Shown here in pieces: positions 1-9,234 of a stretch of DNA of 64,000 nt; within the stretch, counting starts at the first letter, position 1; every line of letters starts with the position of its first letter. Both the position numbers and the translations under genes were made by a program. Under the pieces are notes generated by a model that was given only the letters and a program-made list of their open reading frames with translations, was not told the DNA's origin and made no database searches. This DNA comes from DAIOEK01 sp963721445 (GTDB lineage: Bacteria; Chloroflexota; Anaerolineae; Anaerolineales; Anaerolineaceae): assembly GCA_963721445.1 (NCBI GenBank), contig CAVRIZ010000008.1, positions 620,001 to 684,000 of the forward strand. Reading direction: 5' to 3'.

Positions 1-1214
1 TATCCGCGATTTGGTCTGCCTGGCTGCTTGGTCGGGAAGAAGCCAGCCCGATGGCACAGGTTATCGCTCGCAGAAGATATGATTGGAACTGGCATACCAA
101 TGCCCTGACCCAGGTGTTCCATATTGTCTCGAAAATTGTTCCAGCCCAGACCCACATCCAGGTTTTACTTCCTGAGTTGGAGCCACCTTTCCTTGTCAGT
201 GCATTTGATTCAGTACCTCTGGCGGGGTATGAATGTGTAAACGTAGCCATTCGCACTGAAGATGAGCTTGCGCAGACAGCCTGGAGAACCACTCCGAAAA
301 ATAAAGATCAATCTACTTCCATATTATCGCCACACGCCCAAAAATCTTCCATCGATTATCTGGTTGAAAAAGGCGAACCTGGAGAATATATGGATATGAC
401 CTGTGCCGCCATCCTGGGTATCCATCAGGATGCCCAGCTTCCTGTCGATCTACCTATGACCACATTGTTGCAACAGTTAAAGGCTGCATTTTCAAATCCG
501 ATCCACTTCAGACATTTTGGACACGGTGAACAAACATTGGAAAGCGGTCATTGGATGCTGAAAAATCCGCCTGAAGGAAGCATAAGCCAGGCGGATCGTC
601 TCGAAGAAGCCGCAATCAGACTGCTTTCTTCCGGTCGATCAATGACCATTCGGGAATTGGAAACCGAATTGCGAACACAAATTAAACCGATATTTTCTCC
701 TATACGTGAATATCTGCTGCATATCCTTGAATCATATGCAGAAGAGGAATCACCCGGTTTGAATAAATGGATCATCAAAGTAAATGAACATCCGACGCTT
801 CGAAAATCGGATCAAAAAACAATCCGTGGGATGATCGCCAATCTGGGAAAACAATTTGGATTGGATCCCTGCCATACCGACCAGAGTGTTGACTGGTGTG
901 ATATAGCCTCGGGAACTCCCTTGTACCGGTTTTACATTTTAGCGAATGCTCAATTCAATCAATTCATAACAACTGGAGAATTGTCTCCCCCATTGCAAAT
1001 ACTCGTCATACCCGGCAGTCGTTCCAACCTGGCCGCATACAAAAGGCAGCAGAATCCATGGCTTGATGAGCAATTACGGGATGGCTGGCATATTATCAAG
1101 TATCGGCATATCACCCGGCTGGTTGAAAACCCAATGTTAACCAGGGAAGTTTTCGATTTGTTGTTGGATAACGATCCTACAGAATATCAACCTTTACAGA
1201 TGCAGTTGTTATAA
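1..1214 (+). CDS. Partial protein, possible C-terminal part of a DNA methylase-like protein
   Basis: The reading frame is open from base 3, so the first ATG (51) is probably internal and the gene begins before the window. About 400 residues are visible. The segment from about residue 17 onward (RRRYDWNWHTN, then a stretch ending AGYECVNVAIRTED) resembles, from memory, the C-terminal part of large adenine-specific DNA methylase-like proteins of the DUF1156 type, where a predicted beta-strand region with ALR-like residues follows the catalytic domain. The catalytic NPPY/DPPY motif is not in the visible part, so the assignment is tentative. The stop lies 10 bp before the convergent stop of the penicillin-binding protein gene. 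No signal peptide or membrane segment is seen. Confidence 0.5.
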   Translation, partial: SAIWSAWLLGREEASPMAQVIARRRYDWNWHTNALTQVFHIVSKIVPAQTHIQVLLPELEPPFLVSAFDSVPLAGYECVNVAIRTEDELAQTAWRTTPKNKDQSTSILSPHAQKSSIDYLVEKGEPGEYMDMTCAAILGIHQDAQLPVDLPMTTLLQQLKAAFSNPIHFRHFGHGEQTLESGHWMLKNPPEGSISQADRLEEAAIRLLSSGRSMTIRELETELRTQIKPIFSPIREYLLHILESYAEEESPGLNKWIIKVNEHPTLRKSDQKTIRGMIANLGKQFGLDPCHTDQSVDWCDIASGTPLYRFYILANAQFNQFITTGELSPPLQILVIPGSRSNLAAYKRQQNPWLDEQLRDGWHIIKYRHITRLVENPMLTREVFDLLLDNDPTEYQPLQMQLL

Positions 1215-1224
1215 GGAAGTGCGA

Positions 1225-4200
1225 TTATCCACCAGGCAAGGTTGGTGTCTCACTGGGTACGGGTGTATCTGTCGGAATGATCGGAGTATCCGTCACAGTT
1301 GGAGGGATCACTTCTGTTGGTGTTAGCGTAAGGGTGGGCGTTGGAGTATCGGTTAAGGTCGGTGTCTGGGTGGGTGTTGGTGTAGGTACCTGAAGGTTCA
1401 ACTGGATAGTTTTCTCCGCATATCCACCTGTTTTATTAACCATGCGCAATTTTAACGTGATCACACCTGCGGGAATTTCTTCTAGATCCCAGCTATAGAT
1501 CACCTCGGGGTCACGGTATCGATTCGTATCCTCGTCAACCAAGACTTTCCATTTTGTTGGCTCATCACCAGTTCCATAAGACAGACTCACATTTTTATAC
1601 CCGTCGCCATCCGCTTCGATTTCAATTTCGAGCGGACTTTCAGTTACCCTTTGATTTTTCGATAGTCCTACAAATCTTAATGTCGCATGTGGGTCATCTG
1701 CGTTGCATTCACGCCCGGGCGTAAACAGATATGGCTTCTTAAATTTCATTGATTTCGCCCAGGATATTCCCTCATCCGTTTGTTTAATCCATTTTCTTGC
1801 CGTCGGGTCTTGAATGTTGATAGTAAACATTTCTTCAGTGAAATCACCACACACATCTGAAGCGCGCAGACCAGTCCAGGTGTCGATGATTTGGTTTTGC
1901 CAGAGATCCTGATCCTTCCCAAGGGGGGGTTGATCTCCCGTAAAGATCTCATCCCTGGTTTCCGGGCACCATTTCGATGGTTCAGTACCTGAAAACTCAC
2001 AAATTTCCCGGGTAATAATTGCATTTGGCCGTGAGAAATCAGTTGGATTATTGCCTGTAAGGTGCTCGATACCAAATTTCATGACGGAAGCCCAAATTGG
2101 CGCTGCACCGGTTAGACCGGTTGTATTCTCCATCGGCGTATAATCCGCATTTCCGATCCAGACTCCCATTGCCAGGTCAGGGGTATACCCGATCGTCCAA
2201 TTATCACGGAAATCATTCGTCGTACCGGTCTTGACCGCTACTTTGAAAGGCAGGTTGATCACTGAGTTAGCACCAAACATCGGAGTACGCGCTTTGTTAT
2301 CGGATAGGATAGAGGAAATCAGATAAGCATGTTCAGGTCTGACCACTTGTTCCAGACCTTCCGGTTTGTATTCGTAGACCACGTTACCCAAATAATCGAC
2401 GATCTTGGTTATGGCAACTGGCGGCACCCGAAGGCCACTATTCCCGAATGTAGCGAAGGCGCTTGTCATTTCGAGTAGCGTGACTTCACCTCCTCCGAGT
2501 GTAAGAGAAAGACCGTAATCGTCGCGGTTTAGAGTGGTTATCCCCATTTTTCTGGCGAATTCAATCATCCCTTCTTTTTGAGGGGTGGCAGGATTATCGT
2601 AGATTCCCACAAAGTTTAACGTTTTTACCGCGGGGATATTGAATGAGTTTGCCAGTGCATCGCGCAGAAGAACCGGCCCGTGGAACCGTCCATCATAGTT
2701 GACTGGTTTGTACGGATCACGGGTGTCATCCGGATTTCCGGATGGCGGAAACTCGGATTCGACATCCCATAACAACGTTGCTGGAGTCCAGCCTTTCTCA
2801 AATGCGGCGACATACGTCAGAGGTTTGATGGATGATCCGGGTTGTCTGGGGCTGACTGCCATATTGACCTGACCGGAGATTGCCTCATTATAGAAATCAG
2901 CTGACCCAACCATCGCGAGTATTTCCCCAGTTTGCGGTCTGATCGCAACAAGAGCACCATCCTGGACGTTTCGATCTGCCAGGTCTTCCACCTGTTTCGT
3001 AATGGTTTTTTCCGCCTGCCGTTGAAGTACTGGATCGAGCGTTGTATATACTGTAAAACCGGAGCGATAGATCGTCTGTGGGTCGTATTTTGCTTCTAAT
3101 AACGTACGAATATAATTTACCCAGTGAGGATGTTTCATTTCATAAAGGATGGGCTTGAATTCGTACACCGAGATCTCATCAACTGCAGATATCACCTCTT
3201 TTTCGGTGACACAAATTGGTTGAGCACTATTGCTCACGTCAATGCAATCATCCTGTTTGCTCATCTCCAGCATAAGCAATAGGACCTGTTTTAATCTGCC
3301 GATTGTCGTCTCTCTGTTGGTATGAATATCGTATACTGCGGGTGCTTGAGGCAAACCAGCAAGAAAAGCAGATTGAGCAAAGTCCAGCTGGCTGGCAGAA
3401 GTATTGAAATACGTTTGTGCTGCAGCTTCCACACCATACGCCAGATTGCCATAGTTATTTTCATTCAGGTATAACTCTAAAATTTCATCTTTTGAATAGC
3501 GCCGGGTAATTTCAGCGGCGAGCACTATTTCTCGCGATTTTCTTTGCAAGGTCTGAGCGTATCGCTCTTCCGGTGTGAAGAGCAGGGTTCTAGCCAATTG
3601 CTGTGTGATGGTGGAAGCGCCAGAGGTGATTTCTCCACGTGTGTAATTCTGGAACATCGCTCGCGCAATGGCGAGGGGATCAAATCCAGGGTGGGTGTAA
3701 TATTCTCGATCTTCTGTTGCGATCGTTGATGCTATGAGGTAAGGAGATATTTTATCAAGCGGGGTGTAAGTCCTCCGTCCGGCATTTGGATCGAGAATTT
3801 CGTAGAGGGTATTTCCGTTTCTGTCCAATATTCGAGTGGTTTCAAACTGGGATGTATGGGATTTTAGATCTGCTGTGCTCGGCAATCCCTGAGCAATTCG
3901 GAAATATTCAAAAACAAGGAATGATCCAATACCGACGAATATCAGGATAATTACGAATAAGAATCCGATGATCGATCTAACCAGACAACCAGTCCAGTTG
4001 AAATCGGATGGTGAATTACCGCTTCTGCCGCCTCCAATTGATCCGCGGCCTGTGTCATCGAATTTGCGGGTGATGGCAGGGTCTTTTTCCGAAATCGGTC
4101 TTATGGGAATAAACCCGGGTTGAGCCGATGGGGGCGGAGTTTGCGCCCGGGGTCTGTTTAAAGGGGTGGGGGGAGTTTGTTCAATGGAAGTAAGATTCCG

Positions 4201-4752
4201 TTTTACGGGAACTACTTTGGTCGCATTAATATCAATTTGATCTACATTCCGAGGCAGCGGCATACCGGATCTATCTACGGCAGGTTTTGAAAAAACCGGT
4301 GTCGGAGTTTGAGAGATGGGGGGTGGTGGATTTGGCAGCTTCTTTCTCGGTGGGGTCTTCTCTGTCACTAAGGGCGCAGGCGGAATCATACCTGGACCCA
4401 GGCTGGATTTGGCCGACTTTGATGATTGCTGCGGTGCAGATTTTGTGGTCGAAGGAGCCGCTGAATTTGATTCAGCAATTTCCGGTTCGTTCTCCTGGTT
4501 TTCGGAAGACATTTTGGAAGGTGGAGTAACTTCCAAGTCTTGGCTCTCAGATGCATTTAAATTGGCAGGGATGGTTTTTAAACTCTCATCTAATAAACGG
4601 GTACCACCCGATTCGTTTTCTTCAATGGCATCATTCTCGTTTTCATGATTTTCTGTTTGGGCAACCAAACGGCGAAATTTCTCTTTTGCATCCGCATCAT
4701 CTTGATTTGATTTATTCGATCCGTTTGGAATTTTATAATCTGATTCGGTCAT
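1225..4752 (-). CDS. Class A penicillin-binding protein (bifunctional transglycosylase/transpeptidase)
   Basis: This 1175-residue enzyme polymerises glycan strands and cross-links peptidoglycan outside the cytoplasmic membrane. Residues 1-255 form a long acidic, Pro/Ser-rich cytoplasmic tail, followed by one membrane segment (about 256-284). The GT51 glycosyltransferase domain (about 300-480) has the catalytic Glu347 in ATEDREYY and the GASTITQQ motif. The transpeptidase domain has SxxK at Ser640-Lys643, SxN at Ser703-Asn705 and KTG at 841-843. After it come an Ig-like region and a C-terminal Thr/Pro repeat tail, probably a wall-spanning spacer. It is much longer than typical PBP1a (about 700-850 residues) because of both tails. 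It is divergent from the glycosidase gene at 4815 and stands alone as a transcription unit. Confidence 0.96.
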   Translation of the reverse strand: MTESDYKIPNGSNKSNQDDADAKEKFRRLVAQTENHENENDAIEENESGGTRLLDESLKTIPANLNASESQDLEVTPPSKMSSENQENEPEIAESNSAAPSTTKSAPQQSSKSAKSSLGPGMIPPAPLVTEKTPPRKKLPNPPPPISQTPTPVFSKPAVDRSGMPLPRNVDQIDINATKVVPVKRNLTSIEQTPPTPLNRPRAQTPPPSAQPGFIPIRPISEKDPAITRKFDDTGRGSIGGGRSGNSPSDFNWTGCLVRSIIGFLFVIILIFVGIGSFLVFEYFRIAQGLPSTADLKSHTSQFETTRILDRNGNTLYEILDPNAGRRTYTPLDKISPYLIASTIATEDREYYTHPGFDPLAIARAMFQNYTRGEITSGASTITQQLARTLLFTPEERYAQTLQRKSREIVLAAEITRRYSKDEILELYLNENNYGNLAYGVEAAAQTYFNTSASQLDFAQSAFLAGLPQAPAVYDIHTNRETTIGRLKQVLLLMLEMSKQDDCIDVSNSAQPICVTEKEVISAVDEISVYEFKPILYEMKHPHWVNYIRTLLEAKYDPQTIYRSGFTVYTTLDPVLQRQAEKTITKQVEDLADRNVQDGALVAIRPQTGEILAMVGSADFYNEAISGQVNMAVSPRQPGSSIKPLTYVAAFEKGWTPATLLWDVESEFPPSGNPDDTRDPYKPVNYDGRFHGPVLLRDALANSFNIPAVKTLNFVGIYDNPATPQKEGMIEFARKMGITTLNRDDYGLSLTLGGGEVTLLEMTSAFATFGNSGLRVPPVAITKIVDYLGNVVYEYKPEGLEQVVRPEHAYLISSILSDNKARTPMFGANSVINLPFKVAVKTGTTNDFRDNWTIGYTPDLAMGVWIGNADYTPMENTTGLTGAAPIWASVMKFGIEHLTGNNPTDFSRPNAIITREICEFSGTEPSKWCPETRDEIFTGDQPPLGKDQDLWQNQIIDTWTGLRASDVCGDFTEEMFTINIQDPTARKWIKQTDEGISWAKSMKFKKPYLFTPGRECNADDPHATLRFVGLSKNQRVTESPLEIEIEADGDGYKNVSLSYGTGDEPTKWKVLVDEDTNRYRDPEVIYSWDLEEIPAGVITLKLRMVNKTGGYAEKTIQLNLQVPTPTPTQTPTLTDTPTPTLTLTPTEVIPPTVTDTPIIPTDTPVPSETPTLPGG

Positions 4753-4779
4753 AAAAAGCCTCTAATTCGTTCAATCCCT

Positions 4780-4808
4780 TTGACCCGTAAGACACTCACT
4801 CGTAAAAT
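4780..4808 (+). promoter_or_regulatory. Promoter of the glycosidase / c-di-AMP receptor operon
   Basis: TTGACC at 4780-4785 and TAAAAT at 4803-4808 are separated by exactly 17 bp. Transcription should start about 7 bases further on, which coincides with the ATG at 4815, so the message is probably leaderless. No Shine-Dalgarno sequence precedes that ATG. Confidence 0.75.
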
Positions 4809-4814
4809 GATAGT

Positions 4815-7214
4815 ATGTCCGTTAATAATTTTAACAATTTGCTCGGATATCATCCAATTTTATCAGCCGATTCCCGTTTCACCCAGACAGATTTCGCCAA
4901 TGATCAAAGCTGGGAGATCTGTGAAGATTCACAGGCGCCGCTGCATCTGCTCGCAGAAACCAGTTTTGGCTTGCGGGCTAAGATGGCACAAGTGTTCCCG
5001 GTTCTCTTGGATGCAAATAACTTGCCGTTTCGCGATCCTTATCCCAAGCTCAAACTTGAAAAGATCCTTCCGGATCTGGTACTTTACCGGATCGGGCTCT
5101 TCTCAGATATGGACGTCGAGCTGATACTATCCGTTCCCAATTCACAGACATTATGTGGGCTGTTTACCATCAAGATGTCTGGAACAAAAGAAAAAAGGAT
5201 CCGCGCTGGCGTCATGGTCCGCTTGTTACCAATTCAAAATGGACAGATCATGGGCGTACAACAGGTTAATGATCGGACTATCCTGACCGGGAAGACCGAA
5301 GACCTCTTCCCGGTGTGTGTGGTCGCGGGTATTCCGATCGACGTACACCGTCCACAACCCGGATTGGTAGTCGATGTGGTTGCGATTCCTGACCATCCAG
5401 TTCATATCCGATGGGCGATCAGTTCAAAAAATAGTAAAGCGCAATCTCTGGAAACTGCCATACAATATAGCCAGAGTATCCAGGTTTCCTCAATACATAG
5501 GAGCATTCGGGATAATGAAATTGGCGGGATGCAGATCGAGACAGGCAATCCTGAATGGAATGAGGCATTCCACCTGGCTAGTGTCCAAAGCCGACGTTTG
5601 ATCTTATCGAAAAACGATGTCCTTCCATTTCCCACAGCAGTCAATTATCGCCAACCGGATACAGGTTATTCCGCCCGCGGAGATGGCTCCGATTATTTAC
5701 CAGATCTACAGGGTCTTTCAACGTGGGAATGTTACTATGCGATCCACAACCTTTACCTGCCAGAACATCCCAGGCTCGCCGCAGGTTTATTTTCAAATTT
5801 CATCCAATTGCAACAGGGCTATGGAAATGTAGACTTCCAACCCGGATTAGGCGGGTATAGATCTCGTATCCTAGCCCCACCCATCCTGGCTTCTTTGCTT
5901 CATGAAATCTATCAATCGGACCAACAAATAAAACTAGTTCGGGAAAGTTATCCAATTCTCGTATATTTGATAGAGAGGTGGATAGATTCGGACCATGACC
6001 GAGATGGGGACCACCTGCCGGAATGGGATCATAACCTTCAGACCGGCTGGGAAGATAACCCACTCTTTAACCGCTGGGGTACTAAAAACAGGCCGATCCC
6101 GATAGAGTTGGTTAAGTCGCCGGAATTAGGTGCAATCATTTTCCGGGATCTTTCCGCATTGCAGGTGTTGGCTGGAATTTTAGAGAAGCCGAATGATGTC
6201 CTTCGTTTTCGAAACCTGGCAGAACAAACAAATAAACAAATGAAATCAATGTGGGACAGGCGCCGAAAAATTTATCGTTACCGGGATCGGGATACTCACG
6301 ACGTGCCTTCCGGATATATGGTTTTCTCTGAAAGGGGAAATGGCATTTTTTATCCAGCAAAAACTTTTTCTCCATCCCAACGGCTAATTTTGGAGGTTCA
6401 GCTTCAACATCCCAACGATGGAGCGTATGATTTTCGATGTGTGGGGATGGATGCGCAAGGCATGCATATGATCGAAAAGATGGAAGAGAAACAGGCTTCA
6501 AGTGGTGAGAACAGGCATGTGATCACCTCCCGACATCATTTCTCTCAATTGACTCAAGTCAGTATCACCGGTCTGGCTGATGACGCTCGCTGGTCGATCC
6601 ACTTAATGGATTTACAACAAATTGATCTGACTAATTTCCTGCCTTTATGGGCTGGAATTCCCGACAAGGCTGAGGCAGATGCTCTGATCACCAAACGGCT
6701 CATCCCTGATTGGCTCTCGCCAAATCAGGCTGGATTACCTATGGTGTTTAATTCGAATTTATCAGACAAAACAAATCATGCCAACCTTGCTCATCCCCTC
6801 TTCCAATCCCTGGTTTTGGATGGATTCCTTCATTACGGCTTTCAAACTGAAGCCAGTGTGCTTGTAAATGGTTTGATGGAAGCTATAATTAAAAATGTAA
6901 AAATATCTGGGGCTTTTTCGCAATCCATGGATGTGAAAAGCGGAAAACCTTATGGATCGATTAATTCCATTTACGGTCTTCCTCCCATTGGATTATTTAT
7001 TCGCAGCCTTGGATTGGAAATATACGGACCAGATAGGATGAATGTTTGGGGAACTAATCCTTATCCATGGGATACTGAAATCTCCTTCCGTGGAACGCGG
7101 ATTTTTCGGGGTGGAAAGGATGTGGAGATAACGTTCCAGGATGGACAGACGATCCATCTGAAAGGCCCTGAAATGCAACACGTTACACGGCGAACTGATC
7201 AAGGAGGAGTATGA
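4815..7214 (+). CDS. GH63/MGH1-like glycoside hydrolase
   Basis: The 799-residue protein has no signal peptide, so it is expected in the cytoplasm. The middle third contains a predicted (alpha/alpha) toroid with an acidic stretch DRDGDHLPEWDH followed by TGWEDNPLF, which matches the general-acid region of GH63 and mannosylglycerate/glucosylglycerate hydrolase (MGH1)-like enzymes. The N-terminal 250 residues are beta-rich. The substrate cannot be read from the sequence; trehalose-, glucosylglycerate- or glycogen-type alpha-glucosides or mannosides are candidates. The ATG at 4815 is chosen because the promoter places the transcript start there. Its stop overlaps the next gene by ATGA, so the two c-di-AMP receptor-like genes downstream are translationally linked to it. 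Confidence 0.8.
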   Translation: MSVNNFNNLLGYHPILSADSRFTQTDFANDQSWEICEDSQAPLHLLAETSFGLRAKMAQVFPVLLDANNLPFRDPYPKLKLEKILPDLVLYRIGLFSDMDVELILSVPNSQTLCGLFTIKMSGTKEKRIRAGVMVRLLPIQNGQIMGVQQVNDRTILTGKTEDLFPVCVVAGIPIDVHRPQPGLVVDVVAIPDHPVHIRWAISSKNSKAQSLETAIQYSQSIQVSSIHRSIRDNEIGGMQIETGNPEWNEAFHLASVQSRRLILSKNDVLPFPTAVNYRQPDTGYSARGDGSDYLPDLQGLSTWECYYAIHNLYLPEHPRLAAGLFSNFIQLQQGYGNVDFQPGLGGYRSRILAPPILASLLHEIYQSDQQIKLVRESYPILVYLIERWIDSDHDRDGDHLPEWDHNLQTGWEDNPLFNRWGTKNRPIPIELVKSPELGAIIFRDLSALQVLAGILEKPNDVLRFRNLAEQTNKQMKSMWDRRRKIYRYRDRDTHDVPSGYMVFSERGNGIFYPAKTFSPSQRLILEVQLQHPNDGAYDFRCVGMDAQGMHMIEKMEEKQASSGENRHVITSRHHFSQLTQVSITGLADDARWSIHLMDLQQIDLTNFLPLWAGIPDKAEADALITKRLIPDWLSPNQAGLPMVFNSNLSDKTNHANLAHPLFQSLVLDGFLHYGFQTEASVLVNGLMEAIIKNVKISGAFSQSMDVKSGKPYGSINSIYGLPPIGLFIRSLGLEIYGPDRMNVWGTNPYPWDTEISFRGTRIFRGGKDVEITFQDGQTIHLKGPEMQHVTRRTDQGGV

Positions 7215-7549
7215 CTGAAGGGCAGCAAACCTTATTGTTGATTGCAGTGGTTCAGGCGCAAGATAGTGACAATGCCGCAAATGCCTTGCATAAGATCGAT
7301 ATATCTGTGACAAAACTGCCCAGTGTTGGCGGATTCCTCGGTAGAAGAAACTCCACTTTATTAATTGGTGTCCAGGCATCCAGAGAGCGGGAAGTGATGG
7401 CCGAGCTTCAAAAGAACTGCCGCCAAAGAGTCGAATATATATCTATCCCGCTGGAAAGCGCTCCCTTACCCCTGCCGGCTCCGACCCCTGTCACCATCGG
7501 CGGTGCAGCGGTTTTTTCTATCGATGTCGAACATTTTGAGGTGATATAG
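7211..7549 (+). CDS. c-di-AMP receptor family protein (PstA/DarA-like), copy 1
   Basis: A 112-residue PII-like protein of the cyclic-di-AMP receptor family (Pfam PF06153, DUF970). The hallmark GGFLGRRNSTLLIGV segment aligns with the GGFLRxGxxTLLIG nucleotide-binding motif of Bacillus DarA/PstA. It starts in a 4-base ATGA overlap with the glycosidase gene and has a good ribosome site (AAGGAGG, 7201). The C-terminal extension contains a Pro-rich piece (about 85-95) that is longer than in copy 2. PstA proteins are trimers that sense c-di-AMP; their downstream targets are mostly unknown. The gene context suggests a link to carbohydrate or osmolyte breakdown, which is an inference. Confidence 0.9.
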   Translation: MTEGQQTLLLIAVVQAQDSDNAANALHKIDISVTKLPSVGGFLGRRNSTLLIGVQASREREVMAELQKNCRQRVEYISIPLESAPLPLPAPTPVTIGGAAVFSIDVEHFEVI

Positions 7550-7551
7550 CC

Positions 7552-7818
7552 ATGAAACTTATCATTGCCATTATTCAAGATCATGATGCAGAACCGGTTT
7601 CAAAAGCGCTTACATCGATGAGTTTTAGAGTAACACTCATTGCCTCAACGGGCGGATTTTTGAGGAGAGGCTCATCCACTTTGCTCATCGGAGTCGAAGA
7701 CCATCAGGTTGAACAAGCGCTTCAAATCTTGCGCGACACCTGTTCCCTCACTGGAGAGCCTGGGCAGAAGCGTGCAACCGTCTTTGTCTTGAATGTTCAA
7801 AAGACCGCTTTTTTATAG
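7552..7818 (+). CDS. c-di-AMP receptor family protein (PstA/DarA-like), copy 2
   Basis: An 88-residue paralogue of the preceding gene, starting 2 bases after its stop. It keeps the family motifs at the start (KLIIAIIQDHDA) and in the ligand loop (TGGFLRRGSSTLLIGVED), and is closer to the Bacillus consensus than copy 1. Copy 1 differs in the loop (GRRN for RRGS), so the two may bind the ligand with different affinity or form mixed trimers. Both end in a similar beta strand (FSIDV / FVLNV). It is the last gene of the operon; no clear terminator follows it. Confidence 0.93.
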   Translation: MKLIIAIIQDHDAEPVSKALTSMSFRVTLIASTGGFLRRGSSTLLIGVEDHQVEQALQILRDTCSLTGEPGQKRATVFVLNVQKTAFL

Positions 7819-7897
7819 GATCGATTCTCCATAACCACTTTTGGATTTGGGGATTACGGTGAATATTACTCTCGTTATATTCATCGATGTGGTTTTA

Positions 7898-7903
7898 TAT
7901 AAT
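7898..7903 (+). promoter_or_regulatory. -10 element before the DUF4013 gene
   Basis: TATAAT within TTTTATATAAT, about 48 bp before the ATG at 7951, which has its own strong ribosome site AAGGAGGA. No convincing -35 box is visible. Confidence 0.5.
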
Positions 7904-7950
7904 CGTGCTACACTGATTTCAAATAAAGCTCATTGTTCTAAGGAGGAATT

Positions 7951-8604
7951 ATGCAATTCGGAAAAGCTTTTTCATACGTTTTTGAAGACAAAGACTGGTT
8001 TAAAAAACTGGCAATTATGGGTCTCATCAGTTTGATCCCCATTCTGGGTCAAATCGTCCTTGTTGGATGGATGATCGATATCATCAAGAAAGTGATCCGA
8101 CACGAACCGGTTACATTGCCTGATCTGGATTTCGGTGGGCAACTTTCCCGCGGTTTCAGCGGCTTCGTGGTTGGGTTGGTGTACGCACTTCCCGTCATCG
8201 TGCTTTCAATAATCCAATCCATTGTCATGGCGGTCACAACCGGTGGGGCAAATAACGACAACACCGGAGCTGTAGGCGGTGTGATGGTGGCAGTCTCCAT
8301 TTGTTTTGGTCTCGTTTACTTCCTCTATTCCCTCGTCCTGTATTTCATCTATCCGATAGCGTACGGACGTTTGGCGGACACCGGTAAAATTTCTGATGCC
8401 CTAAAATTTGGCGAAGTCTTTGGACTGATTAAAAAAGCACCCGGTGCGGTATTCATTGCGCTTCTCGGTGCTCTTGTGGCTTCATTAATTGCCCCGCTTG
8501 GAATAATTGCCTGCGTGGTAGGGGTACTTCTTACTCTTGTGTATAGCTCCGCGATCACCGGACATCTGTTCGGTCAGGCATACAATGTAGCTACCGGAAA
8601 TTAA
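7951..8604 (+). CDS. DUF4013 membrane protein
   Basis: A 217-residue polytopic membrane protein. Residues 1-15 (GKAFSYVFEDKDWFKKL) followed by ISLIPILGQIVLVGW match the N-terminal signature of the DUF4013 family, which is of unknown function. Roughly five to six membrane segments are predicted, with a Gly/Ala-rich pair at the C-terminus. The start is fixed by AAGGAGGA seven bases upstream. It is a single-gene unit ending in a strong bidirectional terminator. No role can be derived from neighbours. Confidence 0.85.
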   Translation: MQFGKAFSYVFEDKDWFKKLAIMGLISLIPILGQIVLVGWMIDIIKKVIRHEPVTLPDLDFGGQLSRGFSGFVVGLVYALPVIVLSIIQSIVMAVTTGGANNDNTGAVGGVMVAVSICFGLVYFLYSLVLYFIYPIAYGRLADTGKISDALKFGEVFGLIKKAPGAVFIALLGALVASLIAPLGIIACVVGVLLTLVYSSAITGHLFGQAYNVATGN

Positions 8605-8627
8605 TCCAAACCGAAAAACTACAACAA

Positions 8628-8662
8628 AACAACCTGTTGAGAAAATCAACAGGTTGTTTATT
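8628..8662. terminator. Bidirectional intrinsic terminator
   Basis: A perfect 13-bp inverted repeat (8628-8640 with 8646-8658) and a 5-base loop sits between the convergent DUF4013 and AMMECR1 genes. A T-rich tail is present on the plus side and a weaker one on the minus side. Confidence 0.9.
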
Positions 8663-9234
8663 TATTCATGAAATTCTTCCACCTGATAAGTGCTTACATC
8701 CAGGTGAGTTTTGGTCCAATAATTTCCGGGAGCACCCATCTTCAAACATAATTGTGATAGGAAAGAGTTCGTGTCGGGGATCTTCTCCCAAACCTGGGGT
8801 AGAAATGTCGCCCGGTGTCTACCCTCGCGCAGGATCACACCATCCACGTTCGGACGTAATAAACCCGGCAAATCTTGAGGAGAATCATAGTTCAAAGAGA
8901 TTGGAGCCGTCAGCCGGGATATTTCGATTCTGATCATTTCAAGTTCATACGCCTGCACAGGTGAGAATCGATAATCCTCAAGAGCGGCTGCGATTGCATG
9001 CTCTTGAACATCATCGACTAACGGTTGATACGCTTCCAACGCACCAATACACCCCCGCAGATCTCCTTCGATGGTTAGGGTTACAAAAGCCGCACCGTTA
9101 GCTAAGAGTAGAGGGGAGAGACTACTCCGGTTGATAAGCCGCATGGAAAGTCCGCGAACCGCGTCCTCCATTGCATCACGAGCTACCTGGAGCAGGTATT
9201 TCTTCTCGGTCGGGGATAATTGGTTCTCTGGCAT
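8662..9234 (-). CDS. AMMECR1 domain protein (AmmeMemoRadiSam system protein A type)
   Basis: A 190-residue protein with the invariant LRGCIG motif (about residues 58-63) of the AMMECR1 family, preceded by a helical region and followed by the conserved RFxPV and GRHRATFLPQVW segments. In many bacteria this domain belongs to the three-gene AmmeMemoRadiSam set with a MEMO protein and a radical SAM enzyme; neither partner is in the window. Its ATG overlaps the stop of the flavin reductase gene by one base (TAATG), indicating translational coupling. The biochemical function of the family is not established. Confidence 0.92.
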   Translation of the reverse strand: MPENQLSPTEKKYLLQVARDAMEDAVRGLSMRLINRSSLSPLLLANGAAFVTLTIEGDLRGCIGALEAYQPLVDDVQEHAIAAALEDYRFSPVQAYELEMIRIEISRLTAPISLNYDSPQDLPGLLRPNVDGVILREGRHRATFLPQVWEKIPDTNSFLSQLCLKMGAPGNYWTKTHLDVSTYQVEEFHE

